This document shows positions 35,480 through 44,361 of a stretch of DNA of 64,000 nt, piece by piece. The stretch spans positions 684,025 to 748,024 of the forward strand of contig NZ_BMZM01000002.1 in NCBI RefSeq assembly GCF_014652795.1, given 5' to 3'. The notes under the pieces were generated by a model, which saw only the letters and a program-made list of their open reading frames with translations, ran no database searches and was not told the origin of the DNA. The position numbers were made by a program, and so were the translations under genes. The DNA is from Kushneria pakistanensis (GTDB lineage: Bacteria > Pseudomonadota > Gammaproteobacteria > Pseudomonadales > Halomonadaceae). Numbering within the stretch: the first letter of the stretch is position 1; each line of letters opens with the position of its first letter.

Positions 35480-35629
35480 ATGACGCGGACTGAATATCGG
35501 ATGATTTTATTGCTTTTAATAAATATCAGTTTGCTGATTTCAGTAATTGTCCTTGTTGCCTTTGAATATAAAAATAACAGGATTGTTGAGCGGTCCATGA
35601 ATAATAACAGTGGCCCGGCCATCATCTAA
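35480..35629 (+). CDS. Small single-pass membrane protein (49 aa), first of a tandem pair
   Basis: A 49-residue frame (MTRTEYR...) with one strongly hydrophobic segment, MILLLLINISLLISVIVLVAF (about residues 8-28), followed by a charged tail EYKNNRIVERS. The layout is that of a small inner-membrane protein. An in-frame ATG at 35501 is the other possible start. No good ribosome site is seen before either one, which lowers confidence. It lies 32 bp before a second tiny membrane protein on the same strand. I recognise no family. Confidence 0.4.
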   Translation: MTRTEYRMILLLLINISLLISVIVLVAFEYKNNRIVERSMNNNSGPAII

Positions 35630-35661
35630 TATCGTGATTAACGCGACCAGGGAGTAACGTC

Positions 35662-35799
35662 ATGGGAATTCTGATTGCTTATCTTGTCATCACAGCACTG
35701 GCTGTCATTGCCATATTCTCTGCCATGGGTGTGGCGGCCAACAGTGGCCACTTCATGGAAAGCGCACCGGCCATCAATGATGAAAGTCAGCGCCTATAG
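35662..35799 (+). CDS. Small single-pass membrane protein (45 aa)
   Basis: A 45-residue protein starting MGILIAYLVITALAVIAIF. One membrane helix (about 3-25) is followed by a hydrophilic tail NSGHFMESAPAINDESQRL. AGGGAG lies seven bases before the ATG, a good ribosome site. A 9-bp-stem terminator lies 38 bp after the stop. These signals make it a likely real gene even though it is very short. Function unknown; no family recognised. Confidence 0.6.
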   Translation: MGILIAYLVITALAVIAIFSAMGVAANSGHFMESAPAINDESQRL

Positions 35800-35836
35800 G
35801 CCGCTGGTGCCCCTGTTATATTGACAAGCCTTCCTG

Positions 35837-35867
35837 ACACCCGGCCGCGCGCCGGGTGTTCTGCTTT
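35837..35867 (+). terminator. Probable terminator after the small membrane protein genes
   Basis: A perfect 9-bp stem ACACCCGGC / GCCGGGTGT with a 5-base loop, followed by TCTGCTTTT, a broken T run. Confidence 0.6.
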
Positions 35868-35888
35868 TGGATCACGCTAAAGGGGCTG

Positions 35889-36638
35889 TCAGGTACTGGA
35901 TGCAGGGGCAATGGGCAGCCACTTGAGCACGCGCTGAATCTGGCGGTCCCAGTAGCGCCACTGGTGATCTCCCGGGCCGTCATGCCAGTCCAGCTGTAGT
36001 GCGCTCTTCTGTGCGGCCTCTTTAAAGCGCAGATTGGCGTCATAAAGAAAGTCCTCCCGACCACACCACTGAAACAGTGCCGGCTGACACGCCTGCGGCG
36101 TGTCATAGCGCTTTAAAAGCGCAAACAGGTCATCGTCGGTGCCTTGCGGTGAACCATCAAAGATCAACGGATACTCCGGCGGCGGCGTCTCGCGTTGGCC
36201 CACTGCCACGATATCCAGCGAGCCTGACAGGCTGGCCGCCGCGGCAAAGCGCTCCGGCTCGCGCAGCGCCCATTTGAAAGCGCCGTAGCCACCCATGGAA
36301 AGCCCCGCCACAAATGTATCCTCCCGACGCGTCGAGATGGGAAAAAGCCGCTCGCTGATGAGGGGCAACTCCTCGCTCAAAAAACGATACCAGTCGGGAC
36401 CAAACGCCATGTCGGTGTAATAACTGCGCCCCACCTGCGGCATGATCACGACAATCCCGTAGGCTTGCGCGTAGCGCTCGATGGCACTAAAGCGCTGCCA
36501 GGCGCTATCATCGTCTGACAGCCCATGCAGCAGATAGAGTACCGGCGATGGCGCTTTGGCGTGCTCCGGAACAATGGCGCTGAGCGACAGCGTCACATCC
36601 AGAATCTGTGAGGCAAAGCGGCAGGTCAGCTGTGCCAT
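35889..36638 (-). CDS. Esterase D-like alpha/beta-hydrolase
   Basis: A 249-residue serine esterase of the putative esterase / S-formylglutathione-hydrolase-like group. The strand-loop VLYLLHGLSDDDSAW (33-47) forms the oxyanion hole. The nucleophile is S114 in GLSMGGYG, with the histidine in GPGDHQWRYWD. Intact catalytic residues indicate an active carboxylesterase. It lacks a signal peptide, so it is cytoplasmic. It may remove acyl groups from sugars given the rhamnoside cluster next door, but it is transcribed away from it. The substrate is unproven. Confidence 0.85.
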   Translation of the reverse strand: MAQLTCRFASQILDVTLSLSAIVPEHAKAPSPVLYLLHGLSDDDSAWQRFSAIERYAQAYGIVVIMPQVGRSYYTDMAFGPDWYRFLSEELPLISERLFPISTRREDTFVAGLSMGGYGAFKWALREPERFAAAASLSGSLDIVAVGQRETPPPEYPLIFDGSPQGTDDDLFALLKRYDTPQACQPALFQWCGREDFLYDANLRFKEAAQKSALQLDWHDGPGDHQWRYWDRQIQRVLKWLPIAPASST

Positions 36639-36782
36639 GATGGGCTCCGGCGGTCTGGTCAGGTGAACGTATAAAGGGGGCGGGCGGCGCTCTGTCTATA
36701 GACGCTTCCCTTGATCAGCGTGCGACATTCGCCAGTGGCTGTCACGTCGGCGCGCTTTCTTTCATGAGTAGAACGAGTCCAC

Positions 36783-37805
36783 ATGCCTGCCAGCCGGAAC
36801 GTCACCATTGCCGATATTGCCCGTCATGTCGGGATGACCAACATCACGGTCTCGCGCGCGCTCAACAAGCCCGAGCTGGTCAAACCCGCCACGCGTGAGC
36901 GCATCGAGCAGGCCGCACGTGAACTCGGCTATGTGCCCAATGCCTTTGCCCGCGGCCTCAAGCGCAGTGACAGCCGCCTGATCGGCGTGGTCACGGCAAG
37001 CCTTGATAACCCCTTCTACGCCGAGATGATCAAGGCCATCTCGCGCCACGCCAAGCAGCATGACTACGCCATCATGCTCTTTGATACCGACGGCGATCCC
37101 CGCCTTGAGTCCACGGCCATCGACACCCTGTTAAGCTATCAGGCGGCCGGTCTCATTCTCTCGCCGGTCTCTGATGAGCCTGACTACCAGCCCGATTATC
37201 TGACGCGCCTCAAGGCCAGCGACATCGCTGTGGTGCAGCTGGATCGCACTCTCCATGACAGCGGCTTCAGTGCCGTGGTGCTGGATAATCTCTGGTCCGG
37301 GGAGCGCGTCGCGCACTATCTGCTGACTCATGCCTTCACGCTTGAGCAGCGCACTCCTCATGACCGTTTGCTGGTCGTCGCCGGCCCCGAATATTCACGC
37401 ATTTCGCGCGAGCGGTTGCAGGGTGTGCAGACAACGCTGAGCGCCCAGGCGCCTGACGTCATGATTGATGTGCTATGGGGGGACTACACACTGGCCCCGG
37501 CCGTGGAACAGGTGCGTGACCATCTCGAGCAGCACGGCGTACCGCGCGCGATCTTCGGGCTCAACCAGCTGATCACTCTGGGCGCCCTCAAGGCGCTGCG
37601 TGAGGCCGGCATCGATCGGGAACAGCTGCACGTGATCGGCATCGACCGGCTGCCCTATCTGGAGATTTTCGATATCACCGTGCCGTGCGTGGTGCACGAC
37701 GGTTATCGCGCCGGTGCTCAGGCGCTTGCGCAGCTACTGGTGCAGATGCGCGACCCGCAGGCCGCGCCATGTACGCTGACCGTGCGCGGCGAGCTGGTGA
37801 TGTGA
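36783..37805 (+). CDS. LacI-family regulator, GntR/gluconate-type
   Basis: A 340-residue LacI-family protein. The DNA-binding head is VTIADIARHVGMTNITVSRALNKPELV (7-33), then LGYVPNAFARGLKRSDSRLIGVV hinge and core. The effector domain matches the gluconate-utilisation branch rather than the galactose one. It stands before a cluster with a GntP permease and sugar-acid enzymes, so it probably responds to rhamnonate, 2-keto-3-deoxy-rhamnonate or gluconate. The LysR gene converges 30 bp downstream. Target sites are not certain; GATAAC hexamers before rhmD and gntP are candidates. Confidence 0.88.
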   Translation: MPASRNVTIADIARHVGMTNITVSRALNKPELVKPATRERIEQAARELGYVPNAFARGLKRSDSRLIGVVTASLDNPFYAEMIKAISRHAKQHDYAIMLFDTDGDPRLESTAIDTLLSYQAAGLILSPVSDEPDYQPDYLTRLKASDIAVVQLDRTLHDSGFSAVVLDNLWSGERVAHYLLTHAFTLEQRTPHDRLLVVAGPEYSRISRERLQGVQTTLSAQAPDVMIDVLWGDYTLAPAVEQVRDHLEQHGVPRAIFGLNQLITLGALKALREAGIDREQLHVIGIDRLPYLEIFDITVPCVVHDGYRAGAQALAQLLVQMRDPQAAPCTLTVRGELVM

Positions 37806-37834
37806 TGCCTGCGGCCGCCTTCGATGAGCGTGGT

Positions 37835-38857
37835 TCACAGTGCTTGTAACGCATCTTGTCTGTCAGGAGAGTTGATGAGTAGCGACTCTGGATAATCCAG
37901 TGCTGGCGTCGATTGATCATGACGAGCGGCCGTTGATCGCAGGATGGCGCAGAGCTGCTGCATCGGCTCGCTCAGTGGCTCTTCACGGCGTGTCATGATG
38001 CCGTAGGGAGGCAGTGTCTTGCCCAGTGATAGTGGCAGGGCGGTCACCGTCTCCATCTGCAGATAATCCCGCAGCACCGACTCGGCCAGCACCAGAATAC
38101 TGTTACTGCGTCTGACCAGCTGTAGAGCAGCGAAGATCGAGCCGCATTCAATGATATCGCGCGGCGACATCAACCCGGCAAGCTCGAACTCCTTCTCCAG
38201 CGCCTGCCGGGCCGGGCTCTCGATTGGCTGGAGTATCCAGGGCCACTGCTCCAGAGTCTCTGCCAGAGACAGTTCGCGCGCGTCGATCAGCGGGTGCCCC
38301 TGGCGTACCACGGCCAGCATGCGCTCATTGCCCAGAGGCTCGAAGTCGAACAGGTTGTGTTGAAGCGCCGTTACATGGCGGGCGATGGCCATGTCGATGC
38401 GGTTATTGATCAAAAGCTCGATCAGCTGATCGCTGGTTTCTCCCAGTAGCCGTACCTGCAACAGCGGACGCTGGCGTTTGATCTCCGTGATGGCTTCCGC
38501 CACCAGATCCGGCGCGGCGCCCATGATCGCTCCGACCGCCAGCTGCCCCTGGTCGCCCAGTTGATGACGCTGTAGCGAGGTCGCACAGCGATCCAGCCGA
38601 TTGAGCGCGCCATGAGCAAACTCGATCAGCACCTCGCCGGTGCTTGTGGGTTGAACGCCCCGCGAGGTGCGCTCGAACAGATCGCAGCCAAACATGCCCT
38701 CGATCTCGCGCAGCATGCGCGTCGCTGCCGGCTGTGACATGTTCAGGATTTCCGCCACCCGATGCAGATTGCGCTGTTCATCCAGCAAGGCGATCAGGCG
38801 CAGGTGCTTGTAGCGTAACCGATTAAGCAGCGCTGCCTGTCTGTGGGCATCCGTCAC
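37835..38857 (-). CDS. LysR-family regulator divergent from the rhamnonate genes
   Basis: A 340-residue LysR protein with winged helix-turn-helix near the N-terminus (residues about 15-75: LRLIALLDEQRNLHRVAEILNMSQPAATRMLREIEGMFGCDLFERTSRG) and a two-lobed effector domain. The start is read as GTG at 38857, because AGGAGA stands seven bases upstream; the longer frame to 39004 runs through the promoter. It is divergent from rhmD, the usual LysR position for control of a neighbour. It resembles the GbpR/sugar-binding LysR branch. Effector inferred to be a sugar acid. Confidence 0.88.
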   Translation of the reverse strand: MTDAHRQAALLNRLRYKHLRLIALLDEQRNLHRVAEILNMSQPAATRMLREIEGMFGCDLFERTSRGVQPTSTGEVLIEFAHGALNRLDRCATSLQRHQLGDQGQLAVGAIMGAAPDLVAEAITEIKRQRPLLQVRLLGETSDQLIELLINNRIDMAIARHVTALQHNLFDFEPLGNERMLAVVRQGHPLIDARELSLAETLEQWPWILQPIESPARQALEKEFELAGLMSPRDIIECGSIFAALQLVRRSNSILVLAESVLRDYLQMETVTALPLSLGKTLPPYGIMTRREEPLSEPMQQLCAILRSTAARHDQSTPALDYPESLLINSPDRQDALQAL

Positions 38858-39111
38858 GTGAACATCTCCTGGGTTATCTTCGACTACAGCGTATTGATAA
38901 CGCAGGCGCATGGCAGCTACCGGCCATAAGACATTGGTCCAAACAGGACGTTCTTTTTTTATCAGCCAAAACGAAGGGTTAGCGACGCAAGGCGCTTTAC
39001 GCATGGTGATAACCTCAAGGTATCGGATGCGCCGTAGCCTGCATTAGTCAGCACTTTTATTTCCCGGTATTTCTTTTTGTTCTCTGACCCGGACTGCAAA
39101 AGGTAAATGCC

Positions 39112-40296
39112 ATGTCGATGCCCACCATCAAACAGATACGCGCTTACACCGTCCGTGGCGGGGGCGCCGATTATCACGATCAGGGCGAGGGGCACTGGAT
39201 CGATAGCCAGATCTCGACGCCCATGAGCAAGTACCCCGATTACCGCATGACGCGTCGCAGTTTCGGTCTCAACGTGCTGGGCACGCTGGTGGTCGAGGTA
39301 GAAGCCAGTGATGGCACGGTGGGCTTTGCCGTCACCACTGCCGGCGAGATCGGTGCCTTCATTGTCGAAAAACATCTGGCCCGATTTGTCGAGGGTCAGC
39401 GTGTGACCGATATCGAGAAGATCTGGGATCAGATGTTTCACGCCACGCTGTTCTACGGCCGCAAGGGCGTCGTACTCAACACGATTTCCGGTGTTGATCT
39501 TGCGCTCTGGGACCTGCTTGGCAAGATCCGCGACGAGCCGGTGCACGCTCTGCTCGGCGGACCGGTGCGCGATGAACTGCAGTTTTACGCCACCGGTGCG
39601 CGCCCGGATCTGGCAAAAAAGATGGGCTTTATCGGTGGCAAGATGCCTCTGAAACATGGCCCGGCCGAAGGTGATACAGGACTTGAAAAAAACATCGCTC
39701 AGCTGGCCGAGATGCGCGAAAGCGTTGGACCGGACTTCTGGCTGATGTTCGACTGCTGGATGAGTCTGGATCTCGACTACGCCACCCGGCTGGCCCAGCG
39801 CGGTCGGGAGTACGGCCTCAAGTGGATCGAGGAGGCGCTGCCGCCGGATGACTACTGGGGCTACGCCGATCTTAAAAAGCGTGTGCCGCCTGGCATGCTG
39901 GTGACTACAGGCGAGCATGAGGCCACCCGCTGGGGCTTTCGCATGCTGCTGGAAATGGGCTGCTGCGACATTATCCAGCCTGATGTGGGCTGGTGCGGCG
40001 GCGTCACCGAGCTTTTGAAGATCTCTGCGCTGGCCGATGCCCACAACACTCTGGTCGTGCCGCATGGTTCCTCGGTCTACAGCTACCACTTCGTGGTAAC
40101 CCGCACCAACAGTCCCTTCTCCGAGTTTTTGATGATGGCGCCGCAGGCCGACGAGGTGGTGCCGATGTTCAATCCGCTGCTGCTGGATGAGCCGGTGCCG
40201 GAAAACGGCCGCATGCGGGCCTCGAGTCTCGATGCGCCGGGCTTTGGCGTACGCCTCAATCCCGACAGCGATCTGGCCCGACCCTATACCCACTGA
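39112..40296 (+). CDS. rhmD: L-rhamnonate dehydratase
   Basis: A 394-residue enolase-superfamily dehydratase that turns L-rhamnonate into 2-keto-3-deoxy-L-rhamnonate. It matches E. coli RhmD (YfaW) closely in memory: [57 protein letters not shown] and VPHGSSVYS. Mg2+ ligands are D214, E240 and E268; the catalytic base is H318. All are present with RhmD spacing. It is the first gene of the rhamnose block and divergent from lysR. The ATG 39112 has AAGG upstream. Confidence 0.95.
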   Translation: MSMPTIKQIRAYTVRGGGADYHDQGEGHWIDSQISTPMSKYPDYRMTRRSFGLNVLGTLVVEVEASDGTVGFAVTTAGEIGAFIVEKHLARFVEGQRVTDIEKIWDQMFHATLFYGRKGVVLNTISGVDLALWDLLGKIRDEPVHALLGGPVRDELQFYATGARPDLAKKMGFIGGKMPLKHGPAEGDTGLEKNIAQLAEMRESVGPDFWLMFDCWMSLDLDYATRLAQRGREYGLKWIEEALPPDDYWGYADLKKRVPPGMLVTTGEHEATRWGFRMLLEMGCCDIIQPDVGWCGGVTELLKISALADAHNTLVVPHGSSVYSYHFVVTRTNSPFSEFLMMAPQADEVVPMFNPLLLDEPVPENGRMRASSLDAPGFGVRLNPDSDLARPYTH

Positions 40297-40385
40297 GCAT
40301 GATCGCCACGGCCCCCGTGAGGGCGCCGTGGCGAGGCGATCGACAGCGATAACCACAACAGGTCGGCAGCTTCACGGGGGGTGTC

Positions 40386-41741
40386 ATGGAAATACTGCAT
40401 CTGACAGTCACGATCGGTCTGATCCTGCTGCTGATTCTCTATCTAAAGCTCAACCCGGCGATCAGTCTGATCGTAGGGTGTCTCTATCTGGGACTCACCA
40501 TGGGGCTGGGCATGACCACCACCGTCGAGGCCATCGGCGGTGGTTTTGGCAACATCATGGCGGCCATCGGGCTGCCCATCGGTTTTGGGGTCATTATCGG
40601 GCAATTGATGAGCGATTCCCGCATGGCCCATCAGATTGCCCATACCATGGTCAAAAGCGCGCCGCGCGGCGCTGGACTCTATGCGCTGGGGCTGACCGGC
40701 TTTCTGCTCTCCATCCCGGTGTTTTTCGATGTCACCTTCGTAATTCTGATTCCGCTGGGCATTGCACTGGCTAAAACGCTTGGCAAACCACTGCCTTATG
40801 CCATCGGCGCACTGGTGATTGGTGCTGCCACCTCGCACACCATTGTCCCACCGACGCCCAATCCGCTGGCAGCCGCCTCGATTCTGAACTTCGATATCGG
40901 CCTGATGACGCTGGCCGGGCTTGGCGTAGGGCTGATCACGGCACTGGTGGTCATGAAACTCTACTTTCTGGCACTCGATATGGGGCTCTGGAACGCCGCG
41001 AAGGATGAGCTGCACATCGACAACCGAGACACCGTCGCCGACGAAGAGATCTCGCTGCCGGACCTGCCGCTGTGGCAGGCGCTGCTCCCCATTGCCCTGC
41101 CGATCGCCCTGATTCTTTCCGGCACGCTCTACGACTATGCCCAGCAGACCGGCATGGTCGGCGGTGAAGAACTCCCGCCCTTCGTGGCCTTTGTCAGCGA
41201 TCGAATCGTGGCGCTGCTGGCCGGTGCGCTGGCCGCCTATGCCGTTGCCGGGCGCCTCATGAACCGCGATGAATGCGACCGCTCGGCATCAAAAGGCCTG
41301 CAGACCGCTGGTCTGGTGCTGCTGGTCACCGGCGCCGGCGGCTCGCTGGGCAGCGTCATTCAGGAGACCGGTATCGGTCGGTCGCTGGTAGACAGCCTGT
41401 TTCAGGAAACCGGCTCACCGCTGGCAATGATTCTTCTGACCTATGCGCTGGCGCTGGTGTTTCGGGTTGCGCAGGGCTCCGGCACCGTGGCGGGCATTAC
41501 GGCCATGACCATCATGGCTGGCGCTGCCTCTACCGGTGTGGTCGACCCGCTCTGGATCGCCCTGGCGGCCCTGTCGGGCGGCATCAGCATCGGCCACGTC
41601 AACGACAGCGGCTTCTGGATCACTACCCAGCTCTCGGGCTTCAGCGTACGCGGCGGCTTCAAGACCTACACCCTGGCCGAGCTGATGGTATCGCTGACCA
41701 TCCTGTCGCTGACGCTGGTAGGAGCGCTGATATGGCCGTAA
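40386..41741 (+). CDS. GntP-family sugar-acid:proton symporter
   Basis: A 451-residue GntP-type permease with 12-14 helices. Family landmarks are VEAIGGGFGNIMAAIGLPIGFGVIIGQLM, FFDVTFVILIPL, HTIVPPTPNPLAAA and GHVNDSGFW. Members take up gluconate, idonate, fructuronate or similar acids. Its place after rhmD suggests L-rhamnonate or another aldonate as substrate. A good ribosome site (GGGGGGTG) precedes the ATG. Confidence 0.9.
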   Translation: MEILHLTVTIGLILLLILYLKLNPAISLIVGCLYLGLTMGLGMTTTVEAIGGGFGNIMAAIGLPIGFGVIIGQLMSDSRMAHQIAHTMVKSAPRGAGLYALGLTGFLLSIPVFFDVTFVILIPLGIALAKTLGKPLPYAIGALVIGAATSHTIVPPTPNPLAAASILNFDIGLMTLAGLGVGLITALVVMKLYFLALDMGLWNAAKDELHIDNRDTVADEEISLPDLPLWQALLPIALPIALILSGTLYDYAQQTGMVGGEELPPFVAFVSDRIVALLAGALAAYAVAGRLMNRDECDRSASKGLQTAGLVLLVTGAGGSLGSVIQETGIGRSLVDSLFQETGSPLAMILLTYALALVFRVAQGSGTVAGITAMTIMAGAASTGVVDPLWIALAALSGGISIGHVNDSGFWITTQLSGFSVRGGFKTYTLAELMVSLTILSLTLVGALIWP

Positions 41742-41796
41742 TGCCCCAGACCAACAGACCCGCACTTCGTCCACCCCAACGATCAGGAGGGCCGAC

Positions 41797-42162
41797 ATGA
41801 TCGTTCGCGCCTTTCGCATGACGCTCAACCCCGGCTGTGAGGCCGAGTACAAAAAACGCCATGACGAGATCTGGCCGGAGCTGACCGATGCCCTGAAGGA
41901 TGCCGGCATTCAGGAGTACCGCATCTTTCTGGACCCGGCATCACATCATCTGTTCGCCATCATGTGGCTTGTGGATGAGCACCGCGTCGATGCGCTGCCG
42001 CAGCTGCCTATCATGCAGCGCTGGTGGGCGACCATGGCCGATCTCATGGTGACCCATGACAACAAGGCCCCGGTCGAGATCGCACTCGGCGAGATGTTTT
42101 CGCTGACAACCGGTTTGCCAACGACAGATTCGCTGACAACAGGAGAGGCACCATGCAGGTAA
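41797..42162 (+). CDS. rhaM: L-rhamnose mutarotase with repetitive C-terminal tail
   Basis: A 121-residue protein of the RhaM family, which interconverts alpha- and beta-L-rhamnose. Landmarks are AFRMTLNPGCEAEYKKRHDEIWPEL, the active-site H in KKRHDEI, YRIFLD and MQRWWATMADLM. RhaM is normally about 104 residues and ends soon after LGEMFSL; here some 15 residues follow, SLTTGLPTTDSLTTG, produced by a 12-bp direct repeat (42099 and 42129). The tail DNA also carries the ribosome site of the next gene, which overlaps by ten bases. AGGAGG precedes the ATG. Confidence 0.92.
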   Translation: MIVRAFRMTLNPGCEAEYKKRHDEIWPELTDALKDAGIQEYRIFLDPASHHLFAIMWLVDEHRVDALPQLPIMQRWWATMADLMVTHDNKAPVEIALGEMFSLTTGLPTTDSLTTGEAPCR

Positions 42163-43091
42163 TCGACCCCCACGTGCACTTCTGGCAGATCGCCTCCGGC
42201 AATCAGCCCTGGCTGTCAGAGCCGGTGCCCAATCTGCTGGGGGATTATTCCCCCATGGCGCGGGACTACGGCCCTGCCGATCTGCGTGGTGAGAGTGAGG
42301 CCATCGAACTGCTCGGGGCGGTGCATGTTGAAGCCGATGCCGTCGATCCGGTCGAGGAGACCCGCTGGCTGGCCGGGCTTGATGACAGCGGTACGCCGTC
42401 GTTACCCACGGCGCTGGTGGTGGGTACAGACCTGTCACGTTCCGATGCCGCTGACATTCTGGAACGTCAACTCGAGCTGAGCGATCGGATACGCGGCGTG
42501 CGCCAGATTCTCAATGTTCACGCTGACCCGCTGTTTGACTACGCCGGCCGCCACTACATGAATGAGCCCGACTGGGGGAAGAACTTCGCGCTACTTGCCC
42601 GACACAGGCTCTCCTTTGATCTGCAGCTCTACCCGTCACAGATGCCGCGAGCGGCCCAGCTTGCCGCCGAGCATCCTGAAACGCTGTTCGTTATCAATCA
42701 CGCCGGTATGTACGTCGACCGCCAGGGCGTGGCCGGCTGGCGCGCCTGGCGCGATGGTCTGCGCGCGCTGGCAGCGCGGCCCAACGTGGTTATCAAGCTC
42801 TCGGGCTTTGGCATGCTTGACCACCGCTGGACGGTGGGAAGCCTGAGACCGCTGATTCTGGAAGCGATCGACGCCTTCGGCACCGAGCGCGCCATGTTTG
42901 CTTCCAACTTCCCGGTCGACGGCCTTTACGCTCGCTATGACGCGCTCTGGCAGGCCTACGCCGATGTGGTCGCCGATGCCTCAAACGAAGAAAAGGCGGC
43001 GCTGTTCGTTGATAACGCCCGGCGCACATATCGTCTCCCAGCGGCCCACGTGTCGCCTCTTCACGACAATAACAACGGGAACGATAAATGA
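42153..43091 (+). CDS. Amidohydrolase-2 lactonase (probable L-rhamnono-lactonase)
   Basis: A 312-residue metal-dependent TIM-barrel hydrolase of the amidohydrolase-2 family. The N-terminal DPHVHFW gives H7 and H9; later VINHAGMY and FASNFPVDG carry the other His and Asp. The close relatives hydrolyse L-fuconolactone or rhamnonolactone. It sits between the mutarotase and the MFS gene, so it most likely opens L-rhamnono-lactone to L-rhamnonate, the missing step between the SDR and RhmD. It overlaps the next gene by four bases. Confidence 0.85.
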   Translation: MQVIDPHVHFWQIASGNQPWLSEPVPNLLGDYSPMARDYGPADLRGESEAIELLGAVHVEADAVDPVEETRWLAGLDDSGTPSLPTALVVGTDLSRSDAADILERQLELSDRIRGVRQILNVHADPLFDYAGRHYMNEPDWGKNFALLARHRLSFDLQLYPSQMPRAAQLAAEHPETLFVINHAGMYVDRQGVAGWRAWRDGLRALAARPNVVIKLSGFGMLDHRWTVGSLRPLILEAIDAFGTERAMFASNFPVDGLYARYDALWQAYADVVADASNEEKAALFVDNARRTYRLPAAHVSPLHDNNNGNDK

Positions 43092-44326
43092 GCGACGCAA
43101 GGATGGAACGAACAGGCTACTCCTGGGCCACCACGATCCTGGCCGGCATGGCCTCCTATCTGGATGCGGCGGCCATCGTGGGGACCGGTATTGCACTGGT
43201 GCTCTTTCGTGAGGGGTTTGCGCTTGGCAGCGGGGATATCGGCTTGCTGTCGAGCCTTCTGACCATCGGGATTGCCGTTGGCGCGGGATTCGGAGGCAAT
43301 CTGGGGGATCGCTTCGGTCGCAAGCGGGTCTTCATGTTAACGCTGATGCTGTTTCTGGTCGGGCTGATCATCGCCATTTTTACCCCGAACAAGATCGGGC
43401 TCTTTGTTGCCCTGCCGCTGATTGGACTGGCGGCAGGGGCCGACCTGCCGGTATCGCTGGCGATGATTGCCGAGGCCGTTCCGGAAAGGAAAATCGGCAA
43501 GATGATTACCTTTACGCATGTGCTCTGGATGCTGGGCATCATGGCGGCCCATGTCATCGGCATCATCGTCGGCGACATGGGGGATACCGGCGCTCGTATC
43601 ATGTACGCCCACCTGGCCGTGATTACGCTGATCGTTCTGGTGCTGCGCTCCTTCCTGCCCGAATCGGCGAAGTGGCAGGCGCTGCACAAGAGCAGCCAAC
43701 AGGCCGACGGCACCCGCGTCAATCTGGGCTCACTCAAGGCCATGGTACAAAACGCCTATCTGGCACCGCTGATCGCGGTCAGTCTTTTCTATGCGCTGGT
43801 CAACATCCCGGCCAATACCATGGGCCAGTTCAACACCTATCTGTTCGTTGAAGCCGCCGGGTCTACCGTTTCCCTGGCCTCGACGGTCGGATTTTCGACG
43901 GCATTTCTCTCGCTGGCAGCCACTTTTACACTGATGCGGCTGGTGGATACTGCCTATCGCCGCATCGTGTTCATTGTGGGCATGAGCGCCTCGCTGTGTG
44001 CCTTCATTATCCCGGTGTTGCTGGGCGTCAGCACGGCCACGCTGATTGCCATGTCAGTCCTCTATGCCATGGGCGGCATCATTGGCGGCGAGCCGATGTT
44101 CAAGGTCTGGGCGCAAGAGCTTTTCCCGACCGAGTACCGGGCCAGCGCCCAGGGCATTGCCATCTCCTTCACTCGGGTCGTGGCCGCCATTACAGGCGGT
44201 ATCACCCCGCTGATCATCGCCTACAGCGATAAATTGATCTTTGTCTTCGTGTTCGGGGCAGTACTGATCGCTGCCGGCATTGGACTACTGTGGATTTCAC
44301 GCTTTGAAAAGGTGCGCGCACGCTAG
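43088..44326 (+). CDS. MFS transporter, sugar-porter like, in the rhamnose cluster
   Basis: A 412-residue major facilitator with 12 helices. GNLGDRFGRKRVF is motif A, LPESAKWQ closes helix 6 as in sugar porters, and RASAQGIAISFTR follows in the second half. It is translationally coupled to the lactonase (ATGA) and 35 bp before a cytoplasmic alpha-L-rhamnosidase, so it probably imports rhamnose or a rhamnoside. No RhaT or rhamnose ABC transporter is seen. Confidence 0.85.
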   Translation: MSDARMERTGYSWATTILAGMASYLDAAAIVGTGIALVLFREGFALGSGDIGLLSSLLTIGIAVGAGFGGNLGDRFGRKRVFMLTLMLFLVGLIIAIFTPNKIGLFVALPLIGLAAGADLPVSLAMIAEAVPERKIGKMITFTHVLWMLGIMAAHVIGIIVGDMGDTGARIMYAHLAVITLIVLVLRSFLPESAKWQALHKSSQQADGTRVNLGSLKAMVQNAYLAPLIAVSLFYALVNIPANTMGQFNTYLFVEAAGSTVSLASTVGFSTAFLSLAATFTLMRLVDTAYRRIVFIVGMSASLCAFIIPVLLGVSTATLIAMSVLYAMGGIIGGEPMFKVWAQELFPTEYRASAQGIAISFTRVVAAITGGITPLIIAYSDKLIFVFVFGAVLIAAGIGLLWISRFEKVRAR

Positions 44327-44361
44327 CGTGCCTGAATCGTCATCAATACAGGGAAGCTGTC

